NCBI GenBank assembly: GCA_016647705.1
Contig: CM028338.1
Span: forward strand, 22,527,577 to 22,591,576
Reading direction: 5' to 3'
Source of the DNA: Eucommia ulmoides
Lineage: Eukaryota; Streptophyta; Magnoliopsida; Garryales; Eucommiaceae
Length of the DNA: 64,000 bases
The notes under the pieces are model-generated. The model worked only from the letters and a program-made list of their open reading frames with translations. It was not told the DNA's origin and did no database searches. The position numbers were made by a program, and so were the translations under genes. Numbering within the stretch: position 1 is the first letter of the stretch; each line of letters begins with the position of its first letter. Below are positions 11,170 through 23,004 of this stretch, piece after piece.

Positions 11170-12627
11170 TGATAGGTGTAATTTACCTATCTATTTCGAA
11201 CTGAATTTGTCAGTTTTCGAGTCTGTTTATTATATTTTATTATATTTTAATATATTTTTATATATTTTGTCTAAATCAGGTGTGTGGGGTAAAGAGGAAT
11301 GAAAACGGATCATAAACGATCAAATTGGATCAAGAACGATAGAAGAACGGTGAGAAAATAAGCATAGAGCAAAATTCAGAACTGTAGCCCATCGCCGCGG
11401 CGACCAGACCACCACCACGGCGGTCAAGATGCTGAGATGGCCAATTGTTGCTGAAAACCCACCGCAGCAGCACTGAGATCCACCGCCGTGGCGGTGAAAC
11501 AACAAACAAGTCTCTGCACTCACCGCAATGTCCACTGCTGAGGCCATGATTCAGCTGACATACCCACCGCCGCGGCGGTGAAACCCACCTCCGCGGTGGT
11601 TACCCTGCACACAATTTAGATATATATTTAGATATTTTGGATCCTTATATCTTCTTCATCTCCTCTATTTCAGTAAAAAGAAAGCCCATTTGAGACCCCT
11701 TAGGGTTCCTAATATTTTGAGAGTGTTTTGAGGAGTGCTCAATCAAATCCGAAGGAGAAGAACACGTTGTGAAGAAGGAGAAACGATCGTTGAATGGTTT
11801 TAGCGCTTAATCTTTGGACTACGGCTAAATTTCTTTTGGTTCCTTCTTTATTTTCTTAACTTCGGTAGTTTGTTGAGCATGTTTAGCTCGTTTCTCATTG
11901 TAAAAATGATTATGGCCAAAGAGTTAAACGGATTTTGTCTAGGGATTAATAATATTTATAAAATTTTAGTTTGTTTGAGTTGTGTTTCGTTAATGGTTGT
12001 TATTCGTTATTTCGATTGTGTTTATCGATTTGTCATGATTATAAATGCCTGTTTAGTTATAGTGAGAAATCGGGACTTGAAAGTTGGGAGAGGTAACCTC
12101 AAATTAGGACTAGGGTAAAGACAACGCGACGATCTAATAACCCGGGAGGGAGTTAGAAAGTGTGCAATCAATGACATTGGGGTAAGACTCATGTGACCTA
12201 GTGTCGTTAAGACGTTGAGGGGAACTTTTTCGTTGACGCGAAGTCTCATATTCACTCGTCTTACACTCGGGAGAGGTGGCGAGTGAATTTACGATACAGA
12301 GATTGTCGGATAGGTTGAACAACATTATTGTAAACTAAACGAGACCAAACATGTTTTTATAAACGAAGTTAATCCCTAGATAATCTTTACACCTAAACAT
12401 ATCATATTAGTATTAGTAGAATTAGATTAATTAACTTAGTATTAGTATCAAATAATTATAAACTTCATTTTTTATTACCTAAATAAAGTTAGGTTATGGT
12501 AATCGCGGTACTCGATAATAATCTGAACCAATCCCTGTGGATACGACAACCCCTACTCCTTCCCATCTATACTAAAACTTGACCCATATACTTGCGGTGA
12601 AAGTGGTGACGTGGAATTCCACCACCA
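11170..12627 (+). repeat. 5' LTR of chimeric element
   Basis: TGATAGGTG...CCACCA, about 1458 bp. Promoter block at 11390-11645: palindrome array including the perfect 16-mer CACCGCCGCGGCGGTG (11565-11580), evening element at 11630-11638 and 'ccttatatc' TATA-like sequence. U5 ends with 'cacttgcggtgaaagt...'. Confidence 0.88.
11390..11650 (+). promoter_or_regulatory. U3 block: CGCG palindromes, evening element, TATA-like
   Basis: At least five dyads of the ACCGC-NNNN-GCGGT type with CGCG or related centres (11390-11605), one perfect over 16 bp. AGATATTTT (AAAATATCT reversed) follows at 11630-11638 and 'TTATAT' at about 11644. Confidence 0.7.
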
Positions 12628-12633
12628 AGTTTT

Positions 12634-12651
12634 TGGCGCCATTGCCGGAGA
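12634..12651 (+). promoter_or_regulatory. Primer-binding site (tRNA-Asp type)
   Basis: TGGCGCCATTGCCGGAGA, 6 bp after the 5' LTR. Close to the complement of the plant Asp tRNA 3' end, as used by Athila/Tat elements. Confidence 0.82.
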
Positions 12652-12899
12652 TTGGATTTTAGATTATTGTTGATATTGTGAGTAAATAACTTGATTTTAA
12701 CTTAGGCATTTTTTAGTGTTTAATATTTTTTTTCATTGTAGTTTTGTTTGTTATTTCTCCTGCAGGGTACTTGATGATGTTAGATCAACAAGTGCTTTTG
12801 TATTTCTTCTAAAGGGATTCTGAGCCATTTTATAGTGCTTTGAATCGTTACAAGGAATTGCTATTCCGATTTTTGAACCTTGGTTTCCCGAGGAAGGGT

Positions 12900-14177
12900 T
12901 GGTATCGTGTTCACAGGGATTGGTTGAGATTATTATCGAGTACCGTGATTTTCATAACCTAATTTTATCTAGGGGAAAAAAATATAATTTATAATTAATA
13001 AAAATTAATACTAAAGTACTAATTAATCTATACTAATACTAATATTAAGATGTTTTAGAGAAAATATTGCCTAGGGATTAATTTTGTTTACAAAAACGTG
13101 CTTGGTCTCATTTTAGTTTATATTAACGGCATTCGACCTATCAGACAATCTCATGTGAGTCTCGCCCCAACGTCATTGATTGCATACTTTCCAGCTCCCT
13201 CCCAGGTTTTCAGATCGTCGCATTGTGTTTAACCTAGTCCGAATCCGAGGTTACCTCTCCCGAGTGTCAAACTCTGGATTCTCACTATATCTATCTAAGT
13301 ATAATAATCATGACAACACAGAAAACACAATCAAAATAGTGAAGAACAACCGTTAAATGAAACACAAACATCAAACAAACAACATTTTGATAAATTATAT
13401 TAATCCCTAGAAAAAATACATTGACCTCGTGGTCATAACCATTTATACAATGAAATAAGAGTTAAAAGTGCTCAACTAACTACCAAAGTTAAGAAAATAA
13501 AGAAGAAACGAATGAAACTTAGCCGTAGTCCGAAGATTTGCCGCTAAAAATATTTCGGGATCACTTCTCCTTCTTCGCAACGTGTTCTTCTCCTTCAAAA
13601 TCGGTTGAACACTCCCAAAACCTCTCTAAAATATCCTAAGCCTAATGGAACTCTCCCTCCAAAACACTCAAAAATATGCCCTAATGGCTTTCCTAAGTGT
13701 TCTTTTCCAAAAATGGAGAGGGGAGAAAGGATATAGGGCCAAAAATATCCTAAAATATCTAAAAAATACTTTATAGGTATAGGGTGACCACCGCGGCAGT
13801 AGAAATGCAGAGCCGTTATGAACTTTCTGCAGCTTTACCGCCGTGGCAGTGGTGTGACCGCTGCGGCGGTGTCGCGCTTTCTTGTTTTGGCTGTAACTTC
13901 AGTGTACGAGCTCCGATTGAGGTGATTCAAAAACCTATGGAAAGATAAGATAAATATATAAAACTTACACGTTCTGAGTTGTTCCAAAATAATATTTAAT
14001 TATAGTAAAAAATGGCCTTGAAGTTACAGAACCTGTACCGACTTTGCACATTTTCACCCTTTTATTGAAAAACCTACCAAACAACACAAAAACTTATTAA
14101 AACAACAAAAGTGATTGAAAACACAAAATATTTGAATCTGAAAATACTTGATTTGTTGATAAATAAATCACTTATCA
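12900..14177 (-). mobile_element. Solo LTR (minus) inside gag, TSD AGGGT
   Basis: Perfect TSD AGGGT at 12895-12899 and 14178-14182. In element sense it starts TGATAAGTGATTTATTTA (F2-like start) and ends with an F1-like end shortened to ...TACCA. The U5 end carries a deletion, so 'ttggta' joins directly to 'tcgtgttcacaggg'. Palindromes at 13787-13875 (CGCG-type), evening element at 13752-13760. Removing it restores gag continuity. Confidence 0.92.
13725..13880 (-). promoter_or_regulatory. U3 block: palindromes and evening element
   Basis: Dyads 'accaccgcggcagt', 'accgccgtggcagtggt' and 'accgctgcggcggt' at 13787-13875, AAAATATCT at 13752-13760 and 'atatag' at 13733, in the same order as the other LTRs when read on the minus strand. 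Confidence 0.65.
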
Positions 14178-14675
14178 AGGGTCAACTTCTGAATTTCCTT
14201 AACGGGTTACAAGCCGTAGCCAAAACATGGGTGGAAAGAGGAAACGATACCACCTCTTTCTACGAACTAACTGTGGATGAAGCCTTTTGGTCATATGGGG
14301 AATTGGTGGCTTTTGATTATTAGAGTTGGAATTATTCACCAAGTCACCAAAACTTGGAGGATTGTTTCAATACTGTGGGGCCATGGATTGACATCCCAAA
14401 CCAGTAGGAAGAGTCTTCCCCACCCTGGAAGAGATATTTTCTATAATTATGGGGGAGACTCAGGCTTTTTGGACGGTAACAAATGACTAGCTAAATGAGC
14501 ACGAGGTTCATCTTGACCCAATTGAGACAACTTGGGCCAAAATAGATGCGATCGTAACATCTCTTCAAACGCAAATCCGTCATCTTATCTGCTTAATTGA
14601 GGCCGAGTCAGACATGGTGGCACTGAGAGACACAAATGTCACATTCAGCGAAAGCCACCACGAGGAACCAAACCA

Positions 14676-15041
14676 CTGTCGCATAAAGATGCACGAATAC
14701 TTATCATGTCTTTATATGATAAACATACACGTATACTTATCGATCCCAATTCTACTCATTCATTTGTTTCGATGACCTTTATGATACATGTTGGCAAATT
14801 TCCCACTTCTCTATCATGTAGCATTTTTATTTATACCCCTGTGGGTGAGTGGGTACTGATAGATATTGCGTATAAAGATATTCTGCTTTGTATTAGTGAT
14901 AGAGAACTATCGGTAGATCTACAACCCCTAATTATTCATGATTTTGATGTGATACTGGGTATGGATTTGCTATTTGGCTATCATGCCATAGTGGATTATT
15001 TTAAAAATGAAGTTACTTTTCGAGTCGTGGGCGAGCCAGAG
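14676..15041 (+). pseudogene. Chromovirus aspartic protease fragment (RVP_2-like)
   Basis: The frame from 14706 reads 'ILIDPNSTHSFVS', '...TPVGEW', 'DRELSVDL', 'HDFDVILGMDLL' and 'FKNEVTFRV'. This is the plant Ty3/gypsy chromovirus retropepsin. The catalytic D-S-G-A is D-P-N-S here (Asp codon at 14742-14744), so it is inactive. It is foreign to the Athila-like gag upstream and corresponds to the last ~110 residues of the domain. At 15041-15045 the protease sequence passes straight into the LTR interior through the shared bases 'ttcag'. The same region survives at 55454-55520 in the chromovirus of this window. Confidence 0.85.
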
Positions 15042-16249
15042 TTCAGAACTGCAGCCCACCGTCACGGCAACTAGAACACTGCCGCGGTGGTCAGGATATA
15101 GAGAAGGCTAAATGTTGCTAAAAACCTACCACTGCACGGGGTGAAACAACAAACAAGTCTCTGCACCTACCGCTGCATCCACCGCCGAAGCCGTGACTCA
15201 GTCGATATACCCACCGCCGCGGCAGTCACTCTACACACAGTTTAGATATTTATTTAGATATTTTAGGTCCCTATATCTTCATCCTCTCCTCTATTTCAGC
15301 CAAAGAGAGATCCCATTAGAGACCCCTTAGGGTTCCTAATATTTTTAGGGTATTTTGGGGAGAGCTCAATCAAATCCGAGGGAGAAGAACACATTGCCAA
15401 GAAGGACAAGCAATCATTGAATGGGTTTAGTGCCAAATCTTCAGACTATGACTAAGTTTCTTTCATTTCTTTCTTTATTTTATTAACTTTGGTAGTTTGT
15501 TAAGCATGTTGAGCTCATTTCTCATTGTAAAAATGGTTATAGCCATGAGCTAAACGGATTTTGTCTAGGGATTAATAATATTTATGAAATTGTAGTTTGT
15601 TTGAGTTATGTTTCATTAATGGCTGTTCTTCGTTGTTTAGATTGTGTTTATCAGTTTGTCATGATTATATGCTTGTTTAGATATAGTGAAAAATTGGGGT
15701 TTGACACTTGGGAGAGGTAACCTAGAATTCGGACTAGCGTAAACACAACGCGACGATCTAATAACCCGGTAGGGAGTTAAAAGTGCGCAATCAATGACGT
15801 TGGGGCAAGACTCATGTGACCTAGTGTCATTAAGACGTTGAGGGGGACTTGTTCATTGACGCGACATCGCATATTCACTCTTCTTACACTCGGGAGAGGT
15901 GGCGAGTGAGTTTACGATACAGAGATTGTCGGATAGGTTGAACACCGTTATTTAAACTAAATGAGACCAAACACGTTTTTGTAAATGAAGTTAATCCCTA
16001 GATAATATTTACCCCTAAATATCTCATATTAGTATTAGTATAATTAGATTAATTAAATTAGTATTAGTATTAAGTAATTATAAACTTCATTTTTTATCGC
16101 CTAAATAAAGTTAGGTTATGACAATTGCGGTACTCGATAATAATCTCAACCAATCCTTGTAAATAAGACAACCCCTTCTCTTTCCCATCTATACTAAAAC
16201 TTGACCCATATAATTCCGGTGAAAGTAGGGATGTGAAATTCTACCACCA
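15042..16249 (+). repeat. 3' LTR of chimeric element, 5'-truncated
   Basis: Matches the 5' LTR from its position 11375 onward, so the first ~205 bp of U3 and the polypurine tract are missing. Ends CTACCACCA at 16249 next to the TSD. Palindromes at 15050-15225, evening element at 15256-15264, TATA-like 'ctatatc' at about 15271. Confidence 0.87.
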
Positions 16250-17587
16250 AATGGTAAACACCATTCTAGATCCTTTCAACGTGTATGTGCGAGACTCAAT
16301 AATATAGTTATACATCGACCGGATTGGATTATCCACCAACAAAACTCACGACTTAACCATAAAGGATTAGGATATCCATACGCTTGACTGGGTTCCACTT
16401 TCCACTAATATAGGCTAAGTAGTTCAAAAAGATCAGAAGGACTTGGTTTGGTTTAGAACATGGCCAAGGGTATATCGAGAATGTAAAATAGGTTAACTTC
16501 GTTAACTCAACGATACCTAAGGCACAATACTTGGCACACTTACACACGAACCCCCATAGATAATTTGGAAACAACCTTGAATAATACATTTAAGATCCAC
16601 GTACTCACTTATCAATAGAAACTAAAATTGAACGCTATTTAAATATATATATTTTTTTTAACGTACCACATCCCCAAACTTATTCGATTATTAAAATTTC
16701 ACGGGTGTAGTTAAAACGAATGAAAAAAATGACAAGTGAGTACTCGAATACCGAACCAATTAGAAGTTCGACCTAAACCCATCCGCTCACTTCAAGTAGC
16801 ATATACGAATGCTAACTTGATTCACTCAAATTGTGCCTTCGGTTTAGCGATATAGGTTTGGAAAGAATTCAATTGGCCAAGTTATTTGTTATCTATTCAG
16901 AATTAAAATGACATTTAGGCTTCGACAAGGTAACGAGGGATAAATATTTTACAAGGTAAGCTTCAAAGGCTCAAGCAACAAAATGAATGCCTAAATAATA
17001 TCTCCTGAACAACCTCGCCTAGGATTTCGTCTCAAGTTTCCCCTCAATCAGGTTGTAGAATCCTTATATTGTCATGAGTTTGGTTAATAGATAATTGTCC
17101 TCAAATCAATTGATTAACTATACATTAAGCCTACTTGTTTGTGGAAATTAGGATCCACAATAACTTTTACCAAAACGACATTATCAAGCACACAGAACAC
17201 ACATGAATGGGTATTACCCTTGACCTCGAAAACAACTAGGGGGTAATATCATCATCGGGTAATGGCCCATATGAACGCAAAACTCAGCATGCAACAACGA
17301 CAACAAGTATAAACACATTCTACCCTAAACAAACATGCACACAATAAACTAAACAACACAATTAAACATACTAATATACTAACATACTACACATTATCGC
17401 CAAACTTAAAATGGACAGTGTCCTCAACAGCCCATCAACGATCCCAATGAAAGCATAAAACATTATAATGAAGACGGGGGTTTAGAATATGTACCTGGGA
17501 GGCGAGAGAATCTGGCCTCTGAATCAAGTCGATAGTAACAGATTTAACTTATGTTTTCAATGGGTTACCTCCCAAGAAGTGAGTGGT
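16250..17587 (-). repeat. Conserved 3' non-coding region, gag-only element 1
   Basis: Continues 10936-11169 after the insertion. Read on the minus strand it carries the post-gag hairpins (near 17500-17575) and internal polypurine tracts (reverse 'ccgccaaacttaaaatgg' at 17399 and 'ccccaaacttattcg' at 16672). No coding sequence. The layout is shared with 28121-29700, 32734-34332, 49640-51210 and 60867-62550. Confidence 0.75.
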
Positions 17588-17896
17588 TTATTATCCTCGG
17601 TCGGACATTAAGAAGTGCTCGTCAAAGATCAGTTTTCTCCCATAGTAAGTGTCGTACAACACTACGTATGGGTCTTGGTTGTTTACACCCTCAAGATTGG
17701 AAAGATATAGCTCTTATCGGCCCGAGCTTTCAACTCGACTCTATACTGGCTCATGTACTTGGTGGGTAAGAAAGAACGTTGCAAATGGCGTTGAAGGATA
17801 AGTGAGCCACATTAGATCCTTGTAGATGTGATCGTCTGGGATCGATGGTGGCATCACAATTTGGATCTCCAATGGTGATGAATCACAATCGTTGAT

Positions 17897-19501
17897 TATA
17901 CATCTAGGGATTTTGTTCCTCGCGTATTGACTACTCGCAAGTGTACGAGGTCAAAGTTTTAGTATAGTGTAATCATAAAAGATCGATTTATCGTATCCAC
18001 AGGGATTGGTGTCAGTACTATCGAGTACCGCATTTGTCATGACCTAACTTTATCTCAGCGACCAAAAAAGTAAATAATTAATTAAACTTATACTAATATA
18101 ACCTAAATTAACTATATGAATATACTAATATGTTTTAGGGGAAAGAATTTCCAAGTGATTAACTTGTTTACAAATACGTGTTCGATCTCAATTTACTGAT
18201 GTTTACGGTGTTCGACCTATTTGAAAATCTCGGTATCTAAAACTCCTCCGTCACCTCTCCCGAGTATAAGACAAAAGATATAACGCAACTTCGTGTCGAT
18301 AAAGAAGTCTCCCTCAATGTCTTAACGACCCTAGGTTGTGTGAGCCTCACCCCAACATCATTGATTGCACACAATCCAACTCCCGACCGAGTAATTGGAT
18401 CGTCGCATCATGTTAACCCTATCGACAATCTCGGTTCTAAAACTCCATCGCCACCTCTACCATGTGTCAGACGAGGGAATACATGACTTTGAGTCAACAA
18501 ATAAATCCCCCTCAATGTATTAATGATCCTAGGTCACGTGAGTCTTGCCCCAACGTCATCGATTGTCTACAATCCTAACCCTGTCTGGGTTATTGGATCA
18601 TGGCGTTTGTTTACCCTAATCCAAATTCGGGGTTTATCAAACCTTGTGTTCTCCATTTATCTATCTAAGCATGATAAACAAATGATACGATAAACATAAT
18701 CAAACTATGAAGAACAAACATAAACGCAACACCGAAATCATCCAAACACATATTTATAAATTTATTGTTAATCACAATACAATGCATATTTAACTCGGGG
18801 TTATAACCGTATAAACACTGAAATCGAGCTAAACATACTCACAAAATCCTAGGTTAAAGAAATAAGGGAAGAAATTGAAGAACTTAGCCTTGTCCGAAGT
18901 TTAGCTACTAAGAACATTCAACGATCGCTTCGCTGTCTTCTCCTCCTTCGGGATGTGAGCTCTCCCTCTAAAACTCCTAATTCCAACCCTAAGTATAGCC
19001 CAAGGGGCTCTAGTGGCCGGAGTGTACAAGAGGAGGGGAGAGGAGTGGGTATTTATAAGCAAAATATCTCAAAAATATCTAAAAAATATCTTAGCTGTGT
19101 AGAGGCCACCGCCGCGACAGTGTGTAGGTCGCTTAGTTAATCGCCTATGTGGTGAAGTAAGCGGTGGAATAGGAAGAACATCATGCATCTCTTGCACCGC
19201 GGCGGTGGATTTTGGGCCGCGGCAGTGGAAGTTCAGCAAGATATTGGTCTTCTCAGCATTTTCACCGCTACGGCGGTGGGCTTCTTTCACAATTTTGTCT
19301 CCTTGCTTGTTTTTCCACTGTTCTTCGACTGTTTTCGATTTGATCTTATTGTTTTTGCTCCAGTTTCCTATATTTTTTCCCCACACACCTGTTTTAATAC
19401 AAAAAGTATAAAAACTAATTAAATTGTAATAAAAATACTATATAAACGCTCAAAAACTAACTTAATTGGTTTAAAAATAGATAGGTAGATCACACCTATC
19501 A
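17897..19501 (-). mobile_element. Solo LTR (F3 type, minus), TSD TTGAT
   Basis: Perfect TSD TTGAT at 17892-17896 and 19502-19506. The 1605-bp LTR matches the 26520-28120 LTR in length and organisation. Element sense runs from TGATAGGTG at 19501 to ...GATGTATA (canonical ...GTACA) at 17897. Its promoter is the clearest in the window: palindromes 19107-19281, three evening elements and a TATA box. Confidence 0.92.
19051..19281 (-). promoter_or_regulatory. U3 block: palindromes, three evening elements, TATA box
   Basis: TATAAAT (19051-19057, minus), three exact AAAATATCT at 19061-19069, 19072-19080 and 19083-19091 (11-bp period), then dyads such as CACCGCGGCGGTG (19195-19207) and 'accgctacggcggt' (19264). 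The order on the minus strand is palindromes, evening elements, TATA. Confidence 0.8.
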
Positions 19502-20302
19502 TTGATCTATGCTTGGGTTCCCGTCTCATTCGATTCATCATAGTTGAACTCTCCCAAGCTCCTTTCCCTCGTTTCTAGTTCTTCATGGTGGCTTTCGCAT
19601 GATATGGATTGTGTATCTCTAAGTGCCACCGTGTCTAACTTGACCTCAATAAATTAGATTAGCTGACCGATTTGAATTGAGGAAATGCTACGGTCGCATC
19701 GATTTTGGTGCAGACCGTCTCAATATTGTCGAGACAATCCTCGTGCTCATTGATCCTATCATTCGTCTCCCTTCAAAACGTCGAAGTCTCCCTCATAAAT
19801 TCAGTTAATATTTTCTATAGGGGAAGACTCCACATCTTGGTCCGGGGTGTCAATCCATTGCCCCATAGTGGTGAAACTATCCCCCAAGCTTTGATAACTG
19901 GTTAAATAATTCCAACAGTGATAATCATAACCGGCCATGTCTTCCAACAACCAATAGGCTTCATCCACAGTTAATTGGTCGAAATAGGTGGTATCGTTTC
20001 CTCTTTCAACCCACGTTCTGGTTGCGGCTAATAACCCATCGAGGAGGTTCAGTAGTTGACACTCCTTCAGGATACGATGGTTCGAAAACCAAAGCAGAAA
20101 ATCCTTGTATCAATCTCAAACACAATAAAATAGCTCAAAATCCTGTTGAAAGAAATGCATCAATACTTGTTGATCTAACATCGTCAAGTACCTTGCATGA
20201 GAAACAAAAATATAACTACAAACAAAAAATTATAAACAAAAGAAATGCCTAAATTAAAATCAAGTTATTTACTCACAATGTCAACAATAATGTAAAACAC
20301 AA

Positions 20303-20320
20303 TCTCCAGCAATGGCACCA
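20303..20320 (-). promoter_or_regulatory. Primer-binding site (tRNA-Asp type)
   Basis: Minus strand TGGTGCCATTGCTGGAGA, a mutated form of TGGCGCCGTTGCCGGGGA, 6 bp from the LTR. Confidence 0.75.
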
Positions 20321-20326
20321 AAAACT

Positions 20327-21788
20327 AGGTAGCGCGAAGATACGTCCCTACTTTTACCGCAAGTGTACGAGTCAAGTTTTAGTATAAATTTGGAAGAGTA
20401 AGGGTTGTTGTATCTACAGGGATTGGTTGAGATTATCATTGAGTACTATAATTGTCATAACCTAACTTTATCTAGGCGATAAAAAATGTAGTTTTTATAG
20501 TAAATATACTAATACTAAGTTAATTAATCTAATTATACTAATATAGTGGTACGGCATTTATGGAAAATTATTGCCTAGGGATTAACTTTGTTCACTTAAA
20601 TATGTTCGTTTCAATCTAGTTTACATTACTGGGGTTCATCCTATCCAACAATCTCTGTGTCGAAATCTCATTCAATACCTTTCTCGAGTGTAAAGTGAAT
20701 GAATATGTGACTTCGCGTTAACGAAGAAGTCCCCTTCAACGTTTATACAATACTAGGTCACATGAGTCTCACCCTAACCTCACGGATTGCATACTTTCTA
20801 ACTCCCTTCCAAGTTATTAGATCATCGCGTTGTGTTTAAAGCCTAGTCCGAATCCGGGGTTACCTCTCCCGAGTGTCAAACCCAGTATTCTCAATATATC
20901 TAAACAAGCATATAAACATGGAGAAACGACAAACACAATCGGATAAACACAAACAACCATTAACGAAACATATATTTTACATAAACGACATTTTCGTGAA
21001 TTACATCAAGTCCTAGACAATAAATGTTTAGCTACACATGGCCGTAGCCCTATATACAACTAAATACAAGCTAAACATATACAAACATTGAACTAACTAT
21101 GAAGTAAAGGAGAGAAACAAGGAACTTAGCCGTTATACAAAGATTTGCCGCTAAAAGCGCTCAAAGAACTCTTCCTCCTTCTTCACGTTATGATCTTCTA
21201 TTGGTCGAATGGCCTTGGAGCTCTCAAGACTCCCAAAAATGTCAACCTTTTGTTTGGGGTGAATATGGACGATATTTATAGTATTCAAAATATCTCAAAA
21301 TATCTTAAAATATCTACAGAGTTACTGCCGCAATAGTGGGCATGTTGGCAGGGTCACCGCTATGGCGGTGGCTAATTGTGGTAGTGGTGGAATAGTAGGT
21401 AAACTCTCTATATTTTGACCATCGCGGTGGTGAGTTCACTGCTGCGGCATAGTCCATTCAACAAACTCTTTGGACTTTCACTGCCGCGATGGTGGCCAAA
21501 CCACTGCGGCAGTTGCGATTTCTACAATCCTAGTACTTTCACCGCCACGACGGTGGCTTGACCGATGCGGCAGTGGGTCTGCTACTTTGGAATCTTGCCT
21601 TTTTGCTCATTTTCCTATCGGGCTCACTCCGATATGATCATTTAGGACCGTTTTAGTCCCTTTTCACCTCAAATACCTAATTTAAAACAAAACAAATAAA
21701 AACGTATTAAAACACAATAAAACGCTATAAAAATACTGGAAAACGAACAAAACCGGCTCAGGAATAAATAGATAAATTACACCTATCA
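20327..21788 (-). repeat. 5' LTR of gag-only element 1
   Basis: About 1462 bp, from AGGTAGCGCG (canonical TGGTAG) to CACCTATCA. Flanked on the right by repeat R. Promoter block 21273-21575. Confidence 0.87.
21273..21575 (-). promoter_or_regulatory. U3 block: palindromes, three evening elements at 10-bp period, TATA
   Basis: TATAAATA (21273-21280, minus), exact AAAATATCT at 21287, 21297 and 21307 (one helical turn apart), and about nine ACCGC..GCGGT-type dyads from 21318 to 21572 with mixed centres (CGCG, TATG, CACG). Confidence 0.8.
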
Positions 21789-22908
21789 CATCAAATGTCA
21801 TGCGTTGAATTCCAAATGACACTTCAAAACTAAATACATTGTACTTTAAAAGCATTAATGGTAATTAAACCAAAATAGTTAAAGTAACCTATACTTAACC
21901 TCTAAACCAAAACGAAAATTTCATATCAAGCCATAAATGATCCCATGTGCAACTAATAATATCCGACATTGGGTAATGACTAATGATTTCTCATGATTGC
22001 CAATGATTTCCAATCGTTGTACTTAGATATTTAAAGATTTGGTAATCACTACCAAATCTTGGAGAATCTTACCAAATCTTGTAAATTCGTTCAAAACCAT
22101 CCATCATAACGACAAGAAAGGATGACCCCTAAGAAAAATAGAACCTAAGGAAAAGGATAGAATGTCCTGCACATTGGATAATGCCCGGACCGCCTTGCCT
22201 AAAAATATTGGGCTCTATTTTCTGAAATCAAAGAGCTTAAATCCACCGTTTCTCTCTCTACGCTCGAATTCCACTCCTAGGTCTCTAGGATTTTCAAGCT
22301 TTCCATTCAATAAACACCTCAAAATTCTACTAAAATACCATCTCAAAAGAGTTCTTGGGGATCTTAGAGGAAGATCTCAAGAGGTTGACGGCAAACGATT
22401 GAGAACAACCGAGAACATCATAAGAAGGAGAAGAAGGTAATAGTTTAGGGAAAGACTACTCTCCTAAACTAGGTATTTTTCTTGAGTATCCTTTGATCTT
22501 GCCTCAAATACATTTATTTTGCTCATATATTACATGTTCATATAGTTGATATACTTATATTTCATATACATAACATATACAACCTATAATTGAGCAAAAA
22601 AATAACAATTATGTCAAAATCACCAAACCATGTCAAAAATGGTTCAGTAATATCAAGAACATCTGCGAACATGTTAAAAACATGTAAGGACAAAAAATAT
22701 CAGAGAACATGTTAAGAACATCTGAGGATTCTGACAAAACATCTATCACACCATGAGTTGTGCATAGTCTTTATGATTATCTAATGAACACACCAAACCG
22801 AACTCTATTAAATGCTAATCTAACCATATACTGTTAATAAATGACTTTACTTTATGCTAAACATCAAGATCACAGCTTAGCGCTAAGTGTTCAAGCTCGT
22901 GGACTAGC

Positions 22909-23004
<96 letters not shown>

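Larger units (their letters stand above)
12774..14680 (+). pseudogene. gag: Gag-like pseudogene split by a solo LTR
   Basis: Starts ATG-ATG at 12774. Retrotransposon gag family: 'NRYKELLFRF' before the insertion and, after 14183, 'LLNFLNGLQA', 'TWVERGN', 'TTSFYELTVDEA' and 'SWNYS'. This matches Athila-type gag, with an aromatic-rich block, a '..F..GL' helix and a 'T.DEA...LE.MA' helix. In-frame TAA occurs early (CAA to TAA near 12810) and TAG at about 14321 just before 'SWNYS'. The solo LTR 12900-14177 interrupts it with duplicated AGGGT. After about 14480 only scattered frames remain. Presumed role in intact relatives: RNA-binding structural protein of the particle. Confidence 0.82.
11170..16249 (+). 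mobile_element. Chimeric gag-only element with chromoviral protease piece
   Basis: Flanked by a perfect 5-bp TSD AATGG (11165-11169 and 16250-16254). Order on the plus strand: 5' LTR, Asp-type primer site, gag-like pseudogene (split by a solo LTR), a chromovirus aspartic protease fragment, then a 3' LTR lacking its first ~205 bp. The polypurine tract and the usual 1.5 kb 3' non-coding region are absent. Because the TSD encloses the whole unit, the outer termini are original; the protease-LTR fusion arose before, during or after insertion. Confidence 0.85.
17588..20181 (-). pseudogene. gag: Gag-like pseudogene split by a solo LTR
   Basis: Minus-strand gag with ATG at about 20181 after the primer site. 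Readable blocks are 'NFLDGLLAATRTWVE', 'TTYFDQLTVDEAYWLLEDMA' (20035 to 19925) and the 'ESHHEE' acidic region (around 19590). The solo LTR 17897-19501 cuts it between 'TTGAT' repeats. The tail resumes at 17896 and ends near the 'gggttacctccc' hairpin. Frameshifts and stops are present. Confidence 0.75.
10936..21788 (-). mobile_element. Gag-only LTR element 1 (TR-GAG-like, minus strand), interrupted
   Basis: Collinear pieces on the minus strand: 3' polypurine region (10936-11169), conserved 3' non-coding region (16250-17587), gag-like gene (17588-20181), Asp-type primer site (20303-20320) and 5' LTR (20327-21788). Its 3' LTR was lost at the joint with the copia LTR. Two insertions split it: the chimeric element 11170-16249 and the solo LTR 17897-19501. 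No RT, integrase or RNase H is present, which fits the published TR-GAG class of non-autonomous elements. Right flank is repeat R. Confidence 0.82.

Noticed and set aside
11320..11547. 75-codon minus-strand frame in the LTR palindrome block
   Set aside because: Antisense reading of the GC-rich promoter array.
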